A DNA stretch of 64,000 bases, taken from NCBI RefSeq assembly GCF_009669305.1, contig NZ_SADB01000001.1, positions 310,001-374,000 of the forward strand, in the 5' to 3' direction. A program made the position numbers and the translations under genes. The notes below the pieces were generated by a model. The model saw only the letters and a program-made list of their open reading frames with translations, did not search any database and was not told the origin of the DNA. Positions within the stretch are counted from its first letter, which is position 1. Each line of letters opens with the position of its first letter. This document shows positions 57,757 to 64,000 of the stretch, one piece after another. The DNA is from Ancylomarina sp. 16SWW S1-10-2. Its GTDB lineage: Bacteria > Bacteroidota > Bacteroidia > Bacteroidales > Marinifilaceae.

Positions 57757-57991
57757 AAAAACTCTAATTCAAATAAATTCTAAATCTCAATATTCAAAAT
57801 AGTTTAGAGAGACGTTTATTTTAAAATGTTCAGCAAAAACCTAAGCCTCACATACTAAAGACATAAAAACCAAGGCACTCAACAATTTCTAAATTTTTCA
57901 ACTTCCTCAATTTTAATAAAATCGTCTGGTTCAGTTTAATAATAATGCATATTTTCAGTTACTAATCAACAAAAAACTAACTGAATAAACT
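57757..57991. other. Intergenic, nothing recognised
   Basis: AT-rich stretch before a possible decayed short gene. No terminator or promoter is clear. Confidence 0.35.
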
Positions 57992-58242
57992 ATGAAAAAA
58001 GCATTTATACTACCCATATTTGGCCCACTTCTGGCACCGAGGCTGATATTGAGGACTCTAAAAATATGGTGAAAATTTGTACGCAATATGCCCAAACAGA
58101 TATGTAGAATATTTTCGCTGTTATCTTGAGTTTAGCTTTTGCATTCTTCAGTCCTAACTTCTTTGTTTGTCGTTCGTTTTATGGAATGAGAATTAAAACG
58201 ACATTTGAAAAAGATTATACAAATAATTTTCTGAATCAATAA
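57992..58242 (+). pseudogene. Possible decayed short gene
   Basis: An ATG (57992) opens a hydrophobic start (MKKAFILPIFG). After a shift to another frame the sequence reads IWPTSGTEADIEDSKNMVKI up to a TAG at 58104-58106. It is then open again in the same frame for 44 codons (NIFAVILSLAFAFF, FEKDYTNNFLNQ) to 58242. This looks like a small membrane-protein gene broken by one frameshift and one stop. I recognise no family. Confidence 0.3.
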
Positions 58243-58251
58243 ACCAAAAGG

Positions 58252-58284
58252 AAGCCGCTAGATATTAGTTATCTAGCGGCTTTA
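58252..58284 (-). terminator. Terminator of ribF
   Basis: A 12-bp perfect stem AGCCGCTAGATA/TATCTAGCGGCT with a 5-base loop, about 25 bases past the ribF stop. The plus strand ends in TTTAATATTTT and the minus strand in CCTTTTGG. Confidence 0.7.
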
Positions 58285-58308
58285 ATATTTTCAAATTTCG
58301 AAATAATT

Positions 58309-59238
58309 CTATTTAAGTAATTCCGAAACGGTGTCTCTGTCTTTTGCTAATTGAACCTTTAAGGCATCAATTCCATCAAACATTTGCTCGCTTCGAATAC
58401 GCTTATAAAAATAAACACTAATGCTTTTGTAATAGATATTCTGATCGAAATTAAAAATATTGACTTCAATAGAACGATTATCCATTTGATGATTAACAGT
58501 TGGACTAAACCCAATATTTAGCATACCATTGTACATCACGTCATCAACCTCAACCTTAACAGCGTAAACACCATCTTTAGGAACGAGCTTATAACTCTCT
58601 TGAGGATCAACATTTGCTGTTGGAAAACCAATCTTATGCCCTAGTTTTCTGCCATCAACAACAAGACCTTTTATAAAATAACGATGACCTAAATACTTAT
58701 TCGTTGTTTCAATATCACCATCAGCTATAGCTTGTCTTATTTTAGTAGAACTAACTTCTATCGTATCTATATTTAAAACCTTCAATTGCTCAATCTTAAA
58801 ATCAAATTTATCTGCATAAACCTTAAGATCTTCATAGGTGCCCTTACGATTGTGTCCAAATTTATGGTCATAACCAACAACCAAGTATTTCATTCCAATT
58901 TGGTCCACTAAAATTTTCTCAACAAAATCGGTATACGAAAGCTTAGAAAACTCCTTTGTAAATGGATAAATCACCAAGTGATCAACACCAGCAGCCTCTA
59001 ACAATATTTTTTTCTCTTCAAGCGTATTAATCAACCGCAACTCATCGTTATTTATATTTAATACTAAACGAGGGTGTGGATAAAAAGTAAAAATAACAGT
59101 CTCACCATTAACATCCTTTGCTAATTTCTTAAGACGTTCAATCACCTTCTTGTGTCCAAGGTGCACTCCATCAAACGTACCAATAGTAACAACAGGATTT
59201 AAGGCTGAAAAATTTTTTAAGTCAGTGTGAACTATCAT
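58309..59238 (-). CDS. ribF: Bifunctional riboflavin kinase/FAD synthetase
   Basis: It makes FMN and then FAD from riboflavin. The N-terminal nucleotidyl-transferase domain carries TIGTFDGVHLGHKKVI (residues 17-32) and VVGYDHKFGHNRKGT. The C-terminal flavokinase domain (about 185-309) has VVDGRKLGHKIGFPTANV. Length (309) is typical. It is a single gene. Confidence 0.96.
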   Translation of the reverse strand: MIVHTDLKNFSALNPVVTIGTFDGVHLGHKKVIERLKKLAKDVNGETVIFTFYPHPRLVLNINNDELRLINTLEEKKILLEAAGVDHLVIYPFTKEFSKLSYTDFVEKILVDQIGMKYLVVGYDHKFGHNRKGTYEDLKVYADKFDFKIEQLKVLNIDTIEVSSTKIRQAIADGDIETTNKYLGHRYFIKGLVVDGRKLGHKIGFPTANVDPQESYKLVPKDGVYAVKVEVDDVMYNGMLNIGFSPTVNHQMDNRSIEVNIFNFDQNIYYKSISVYFYKRIRSEQMFDGIDALKVQLAKDRDTVSELLK

Positions 59239-59277
59239 TGGTTAATTTAAAATTTAAATTCCAATTTATATTGGATA

Positions 59278-59285
59278 CAAATATA
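59278..59285 (-). promoter_or_regulatory. Probable -7 element of ribF
   Basis: TATATTTG on the minus strand, about 40 bases before the start codon. The -33 box is not a good match. Confidence 0.4.
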
Positions 59286-59482
59286 CGATTTTACTCACGA
59301 AAAATTCCGAGTAACAAAAGTAGAAAAATTTATATAAAAACAGACTACTTAGTATGATTAACAAAGCAAGAATCAACAGTACACTAACCATAAATCAGTT
59401 ATATCATCACAACAATAGGCCTCATAAAAGTGATTTTATAAAGACCTATAAGATAAAATCTTAATACTAAGTAAAATTTATA

Positions 59483-59513
59483 TTTGGGAATCTTATCGTC
59501 CTTACTATCTTTG
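59483..59513 (+). promoter_or_regulatory. Promoter of uraA
   Basis: TTTG (59483-59486), a 19-base spacer and TATCTTTG (59506-59513). A perfect Bacteroidota promoter about 30 bases before the ATG. Confidence 0.82.
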
Positions 59514-59543
59514 CCAAGTTTGTATTACAATTAAAACCATTTT

Positions 59544-60773
59544 ATGATTTCATCAAAAAATTCGAATGTGGACTACCAAAGTCCCACAAAGAAAATTGTA
59601 CTAGGGGTACAATTCTTATTTGTTGCTTTTGGAGCAACAGTACTTGTTCCCCTTCTTGTCGGTATCGATCCGGCAGTAGCACTATTCACAGCAGGAGTCG
59701 GCACCCTTATCTTTCATTTGATAACAAAGGGTATGGTTCCTGTTTTTTTAGGCAGTAGTTTTGCATTTATTGCACCTATTGTTGCCGCAACGGAACTTTA
59801 TGGTTTCGCAGGAACTCTATCAGGTCTTATTGCAGTTGGTGTGGTTTACGGTATTGTATCAGGTATTATTAAAGTTTGGGGACTTCGAGTAATTGAGAAA
59901 ATTTTTCCCGCTGTTGTTGTCGGACCTGTTATCATGATTATAGGTCTTTCACTCGCTCCTGTTGCTGTAAACATGGCTAAAACCAATTGGGTAATTGCTT
60001 CAGTAGTTCTACTTACTGCTATATTAATTGTTATATACGCAAAGGGAATGATGAAACTGATTCCTATTTTCTGTGGAATTATTGTTGGGTATATTCTTTC
60101 TATAATCCTAGGTGCTGTCGATTTCACACCTATTCAAGAAGCTTCATGGATTGCTTTACCCGAATTTGTAAGACCAGAATTTTCTTGGGGAGCTATTCTA
60201 TATATGCTACCAGTTGCTGTTGCTCCAGTTATTGAGCACGTTGGCGATATGTACGCAATTGGCGGTGTTGCCAATAAAGAATTTGTTAAGAACCCCGGCT
60301 TACATCGTACTATTTTAGGTGATGGTATTGCTACTGCTTTCGCAGGATTCTTTGGTGGACCACCAAACACAACGTATTCAGAAGTTACAGGTGCAATTGC
60401 ATTAACTAAAATTACAAACCCAACTATTTTAAGAATATCAGCTATAACAGCTATTTGCTTTTCTGTTATAGGAAAAGTAAGTGCTTTCTTAAAAACGATA
60501 CCCGAAGCCGTTTTAGGTGGTATTATGCTTCTTTTATTTGGTATGATTGCTAGTATTGGTATCAGAACACTTATTGATGCTAAAGCTGACTTTGGTAAAA
60601 CTAGAAATCAAGTTATCATCTCAATAATATTAACAGTTGGTATCGGTGGTGCACAAATTACATATGGAACTTTCTCTCTTGCAGGTATTGGTTTAGCATC
60701 AGTTGTAGGTGTTATCTTAAACCTTATTTTGCCAGATAAATCTAAAGGTATTAAAGGAAGTGAAGTCAAGTAA
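59544..60773 (+). CDS. uraA: Uracil permease (NCS2 family)
   Basis: A proton-coupled nucleobase importer with 14 membrane segments. Family signs are the N-terminal GVQFLFVAFGATVLVPLLVG, the core motif AVAPVIEHVGDMYAIG with the substrate Glu, and GGPPNTTYSEVTGAIALTK. These match the uracil branch rather than the xanthine/uric-acid branch. Length (409) is standard. It is a single gene with promoter and terminator. Confidence 0.94.
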   Translation: MISSKNSNVDYQSPTKKIVLGVQFLFVAFGATVLVPLLVGIDPAVALFTAGVGTLIFHLITKGMVPVFLGSSFAFIAPIVAATELYGFAGTLSGLIAVGVVYGIVSGIIKVWGLRVIEKIFPAVVVGPVIMIIGLSLAPVAVNMAKTNWVIASVVLLTAILIVIYAKGMMKLIPIFCGIIVGYILSIILGAVDFTPIQEASWIALPEFVRPEFSWGAILYMLPVAVAPVIEHVGDMYAIGGVANKEFVKNPGLHRTILGDGIATAFAGFFGGPPNTTYSEVTGAIALTKITNPTILRISAITAICFSVIGKVSAFLKTIPEAVLGGIMLLLFGMIASIGIRTLIDAKADFGKTRNQVIISIILTVGIGGAQITYGTFSLAGIGLASVVGVILNLILPDKSKGIKGSEVK

Positions 60774-60795
60774 TTTCACAAAAAAATTAAATAAT

Positions 60796-60824
60796 AAAAG
60801 GGAGTGCAAATGCGCTCCCTTTTT
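60796..60824. terminator. Bidirectional terminator between uraA and the COG2403 gene
   Basis: A stem AAAAGGGAG/CTCCCTTTT with GCA/TGC inside, between convergent genes. Confidence 0.88.
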
Positions 60825-60841
60825 GATGTTTAAACTTTACC

Positions 60842-62197
60842 CTAACTAAAGTTTTTCCCCTTTAGTTTCTGTTCTTTTATAAATTGATCTATAATATGAG
60901 ATACTTTTGGGTATCCTATTTCCTCTAAATCGTAATAAACGCGCGTATAGGGTTTATTAATTTTTATGATTCGAGTCAAATCAATTGGTGTTCCAATAAT
61001 CACAGAATCACAATCACATGCATTTATGGTTGCTTCCAAGTCTTTCAATTGCTGATCGGAATACCCCATTGCAGGTAAAATACTTCCAATATTTGGATAA
61101 GTCTCATACGTTTCCTTAAGCTTACCTACTAAATAAGGACGAGCATCTACCTCCTCCGAAGCTCCAAATTTACGAGCAGCAACAGTTCCTGCACCTATCT
61201 TCATTCCACCATGTGTTAGCGTAGGACCATCTTCAACTATCAAAACACGCTTCCCTTTTATGATATCAGGATTATTAACTAATATTGGTGAAGCAGCATC
61301 TATCACAATAGCATTAGCATTGACCATAGCTATGTTTTCTCGTACCGTTTGAATACCTTCTGGCGATGCAGAATCCATTTTATTAATAACAACAACATCA
61401 GCTAAACGTAAATTCACTTCACCTGGATAATAAGACAACTCAGTACCTGGTCGGTGTGGATCAACTACGGTAATTGTCAAATCTGGTTTATAGAAAGAGA
61501 AATCATTATTTCCTCCATCCCAAACAATAACATCACAACCCGCAGGATCTTTCTCTGCAGCTCTAACAATAGCTTCATAATCAACACCTGCATATATGAT
61601 ATTACCACGACTTACATGTGGTTCATATTCCTCCATTTCTTCAATTGTACACTTATGTTTTTTTAGATCGTCAATAGTTGCAAAACGTTGTACTTTTTGA
61701 GCAAATAAATCGCCATAAGGCATAGGATGACGAATAGCAACAACTCGTAAACCCTTACTCATTAACTCTTCAATAACCGTACGAGAGGTCTGTGATTTAC
61801 CACACCCAGTACGACTTGCCACCACTGCAATTACAGGCTTACAACTCTTAATCATGGTATCATTTGGACCTAATAACTTAAAATTAGCTCCAGCAGCATT
61901 AACAATAGCACTCATAGTCATCACCTTCTGATACGAGACATCAGAATAAGAAAAAACACAATCATCAATTTCATGCCTTTTAATCAGCTGCGTTAATTCC
62001 GCTTCCGCAAAAATTGGAATCCCTTCAGGATAAAGTTCCCCAGCAAGTTCTTTAGGATACTTACGTCCATCAATATCAGGAATTTGAGCTGCAGTAAACG
62101 CAACGACATTATAATGAGAATTATTTCTGAAATAAGTGTTGAAATTATGAAAATCACGACCTGCAGCACCAATAATAATTACCTTCTTAATTGCCAT
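60842..62197 (-). CDS. COG2403 P-loop protein, cyclic 2,3-diphosphoglycerate synthetase-like
   Basis: A 451-residue cytoplasmic protein. An N-terminal Rossmann-like domain (VIIIGAAGRDFHNFNTYFR, residues 6-24) precedes a P-loop NTPase domain with SRTGCGKSQTSR (near 128-139), WDGGNNDFSF and NKMDSA. It resembles archaeal cyclic 2,3-diphosphoglycerate synthetase, but bacterial relatives are of unknown role. The start at 62197 is preceded by a real Shine-Dalgarno site (GGAGGT, 5 bases before ATG), unusual here. It is convergent with uraA, whose terminator it shares. Confidence 0.8.
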   Translation of the reverse strand: MAIKKVIIIGAAGRDFHNFNTYFRNNSHYNVVAFTAAQIPDIDGRKYPKELAGELYPEGIPIFAEAELTQLIKRHEIDDCVFSYSDVSYQKVMTMSAIVNAAGANFKLLGPNDTMIKSCKPVIAVVASRTGCGKSQTSRTVIEELMSKGLRVVAIRHPMPYGDLFAQKVQRFATIDDLKKHKCTIEEMEEYEPHVSRGNIIYAGVDYEAIVRAAEKDPAGCDVIVWDGGNNDFSFYKPDLTITVVDPHRPGTELSYYPGEVNLRLADVVVINKMDSASPEGIQTVRENIAMVNANAIVIDAASPILVNNPDIIKGKRVLIVEDGPTLTHGGMKIGAGTVAARKFGASEEVDARPYLVGKLKETYETYPNIGSILPAMGYSDQQLKDLEATINACDCDSVIIGTPIDLTRIIKINKPYTRVYYDLEEIGYPKVSHIIDQFIKEQKLKGKNFS

Positions 62198-62202
62198 GTT
62201 AT

Positions 62203-62208
62203 ACCTCC
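62203..62208 (-). promoter_or_regulatory. Shine-Dalgarno site of the COG2403 gene
   Basis: GGAGGT on the minus strand, five bases before the ATG at 62197. Most other genes in the window lack any such site. Confidence 0.7.
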
Positions 62209-62480
62209 ATTTGTTTAATTAATACTCATTCATAAAAATTATCAATAGAATAATAAGCTTTATTATTATAAATTTATCACTTTAATTAAAGATGACGAAA
62301 TTTAAAACACTCATATCAAGAATGTTGCTAAACAAGCTGATAAAACTTGACTTTTAATTTCAAATTCAATATTTTATGTATCCCTAAAAAATCAGAAGTT
62401 TTTTGAATGATTAAAAAAGCTTAAGTTTTGTCATATTTTAATTTGAAACCCTATCTTCATATGGTATTTAAAATGACACA

Positions 62481-63089
62481 ATGAATTTCTTAGCACATCT
62501 TTTCCTCTCTGGTGAATCTGAAAAAATAATGGTCGGCAACTTTATGGGCGACTATGTAAAAGGAAAAAAACATGAAAATTATAAGCCAGAAATTCAAAAA
62601 GGCATACTTCTTCATCGATCTATCGATTTTTATACCGATACACATCCAATAGTTCGACAAAGTGGACAATATTTTAGAGAAGATTACAGAAAATATGCGG
62701 CAGTGATTACAGATTTAATCTACGATCATTTTTTAGCTAAGAATTGGGAAATGTATCACAAACAAACACTACCTAAATTTGTATCTCATTGCCACGAAGT
62801 GCTGATTAAAAACTATTTAATTCTTCCAAAGAAGGTAAAAATGTTTCTACCCTTTCTTATTAAAAGCCGAAGATTAGAAACCTATGCTGAAATTGAAGGA
62901 TTAAGAACAGCTCTAAACATTATGGTTCGACATACCAGTCTACCAGATAAAACAAATTTTGCGATACATATTCTATTGGATAATTATGAGGCACTCGAAA
63001 CCGAATTCCACGCTTTCATGCATGATATTATTCCTTATATTGAGAAAAAAAAAGAGATAGAATTAAAAAATCTCGTTGAAAAGTTTTAG
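62481..63089 (+). CDS. acpH: Acyl carrier protein phosphodiesterase (AcpH type)
   Basis: It removes the phosphopantetheine arm from acyl carrier protein. The 202 residues start MNFLAHLFLS and carry GNFMGDYVKGK and HRSIDFYTDTHP, family signatures of the HD-like metal site. Length is normal. The stop overlaps the stop of the convergent recJ by 3-4 bases, with no room for a terminator between them. Confidence 0.9.
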   Translation: MNFLAHLFLSGESEKIMVGNFMGDYVKGKKHENYKPEIQKGILLHRSIDFYTDTHPIVRQSGQYFREDYRKYAAVITDLIYDHFLAKNWEMYHKQTLPKFVSHCHEVLIKNYLILPKKVKMFLPFLIKSRRLETYAEIEGLRTALNIMVRHTSLPDKTNFAIHILLDNYEALETEFHAFMHDIIPYIEKKKEIELKNLVEKF

Positions 63090-64000
63090 GATAGTTTCAA
63101 ATCCCTAATCATTATTTGAGTTTCGACCTTACCCATATATTCATTTTCTTGCAATGAATAACAAATATTAAAAGGCGTACCATTCGAAATTTTAGGATAC
63201 ATATCACCCATATGAAATCCGATACCACTCATAACAATAGTATCTCGAATATCATCTACAACAGATAACTTTAGATGCTCTTTCTTTTTACCAACTTGTC
63301 TTGAACGTCCATAATCTACGACTTCTTCGCTAACAAAAACGGGTGTCATATTTTTCGGACCAAAAGGTTCAAATTGTTTAAGTAAACGGAAAAATTTAGG
63401 TGTAATGTCCGATAGTTTTATTCTAGCATCAATCTTAATTTGAGGAACTAGCATATCATCAGAAATATTATTTTGAACGTAATCCTCAAATCGCTTCGCA
63501 AATTCACCAACATTTGCAAGCTTCATGGTTAATCCGGCAGCATACATGTGTCCACCAAAATTTTCCAACAAATCACTACACGACGAAATGGCTTGATACA
63601 AATCAAAACCATCTACCGATCGAGCAGATCCTGTTGCCATTCCATTCGACTCAGTTAAAATAACAGTAGGACGATAATAGTTCTCAATCATTCGAGAAGC
63701 TACAATACCTATAACGCCTTTATGCCAATTTCTATCGAATAAAACAGTACTCTTTTTTGATCCTGTTTTCTCAGCTTTACGTAGTAATTCAAGAGCCTCA
63801 TCGGTAATCGAATGATCTAATTCTTTACGATCTTCATTCATTGTATTAATCGTATCACCGATCAATACCGCAGCATCTTTTTCTTCAACAATAAGAAGCT
63901 GAACTGCATGTCGTCCAGATTGCATTCGTCCGGCAGCATTAATTCGTGGCCCTACTTTAAAAACAATATCATTAACCGATAAGTCTGTTTTAACGCCAGA
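63086..64000 (-). CDS. recJ: Single-strand DNA exonuclease RecJ, C-terminal part
   Basis: The frame runs off the right window edge, so about 305 codons of the 3' end are seen. The part upstream of the ATG at 63925 continues in frame to the edge and contains the family motif GPRINAAGRM, so that ATG is internal. The DHHA1 domain (SRMIENYYRPTVILTE, GSARSVDGFDLY, GGHMYAAG) and the C-terminal OB-fold (QFEPFGPKNMTPVF) follow. RecJ degrades DNA 5' to 3' in RecF-pathway and mismatch repair. Confidence 0.95.
   Translation of the reverse strand, partial: SGVKTDLSVNDIVFKVGPRINAAGRMQSGRHAVQLLIVEEKDAAVLIGDTINTMNEDRKELDHSITDEALELLRKAEKTGSKKSTVLFDRNWHKGVIGIVASRMIENYYRPTVILTESNGMATGSARSVDGFDLYQAISSCSDLLENFGGHMYAAGLTMKLANVGEFAKRFEDYVQNNISDDMLVPQIKIDARIKLSDITPKFFRLLKQFEPFGPKNMTPVFVSEEVVDYGRSRQVGKKKEHLKLSVVDDIRDTIVMSGIGFHMGDMYPKISNGTPFNICYSLQENEYMGKVETQIMIRDLKLS

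Noticed and set aside
62819..62836. An 18-base stretch inside acpH is identical to the core of the duplicated regulatory block (AATTCTTCCAAAGAAGGT).
   Set aside because: It lies within well-conserved coding sequence (ILPKKV) and lacks the rest of the block. The core is partly self-complementary and AT-rich, so I treat it as coincidence.
1..64000. CRISPR arrays, prophage, integrons and defence systems.
   Set aside because: No regularly spaced repeats and no Cas, phage structural, integrase or known defence genes were found on either strand.

Overview
The window is a chromosomal segment of a low-GC, probably marine member of the Bacteroidota, most likely order Marinilabiliales (family Marinifilaceae is my best guess). 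The evidence is a SusC/SusD pair, a hybrid two-component system (HTCS), a FlgD-like C-terminal sorting-type domain on a giant secreted protein, a DUF4286 protein, near absence of Shine-Dalgarno sites, and several promoters of the Bacteroidota type (TTTG, 19 bases, TAnnTTTG). The taxonomic placement below phylum is inference.

Layout. 1-13 kb holds housekeeping genes and one large surface protein: gap, a 2093-residue secreted protein with two lamin-tail domains, asd, hflX, a tonB-like gene and tRNA-Ala(GGC). 13.2-20.1 kb is a xylose module, all on the minus strand: xylR (GntR family), xylB, xylA, xylE and a small transaldolase. Two promoters, in front of xylB and xylR, share an operator-like AACAG repeat at their start sites. 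20.2-47 kb is a xylan utilisation locus. An HTCS sensor/regulator faces a long minus-strand array: susC, susD, an alkaline phosphatase, GH10 (truncated), GH3, a GPH-family sugar symporter, GH10, a cytoplasmic GH43, a secreted TIM-barrel protein, a lipoprotein GH43 and a further GH-like lipoprotein. A ThuA-domain/Kelch pair lies upstream. The expected flow is capture by SusCD, cleavage by GH10, trimming by GH43/GH3, import through GPH and XylE, then XylA, XylB and transaldolase into the pentose phosphate pathway.

The xylan locus carries scars. They are a SusD C-terminal remnant next to a higher-GC SusCD pair, a ThuA C-terminal fragment, an N-terminally truncated GH10, an ISAon1-type transposase remnant and a histidine-kinase fragment. 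About 140 bp of sequence is repeated in front of susC and of the ThuA gene, with 21-bp-spaced direct repeats that could be the HTCS binding site. A cluster of five copies of a small hairpin repeat in REPIN-like arrangement lies between the HTCS gene and the array.

47.2-64 kb is mainly housekeeping: a nucleoside-type MFS transporter, a bifunctional nuclease, rplU-rpmA with a structured leader, serS, a TPR protein, DUF4286, an EamA transporter, ruvC, a HIT protein, greA, a Rieske-like lipoprotein lacking both histidine ligands, ribF, uraA, a COG2403 P-loop protein, acpH and the 3' part of recJ, which is cut by the window edge. I found no CRISPR array, no rRNA, no intact insertion sequence and no phage. 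No wholly new system is evident; the most original signals are the duplicated regulatory block, the REPIN-like cluster and the gene-replacement scar around susD.
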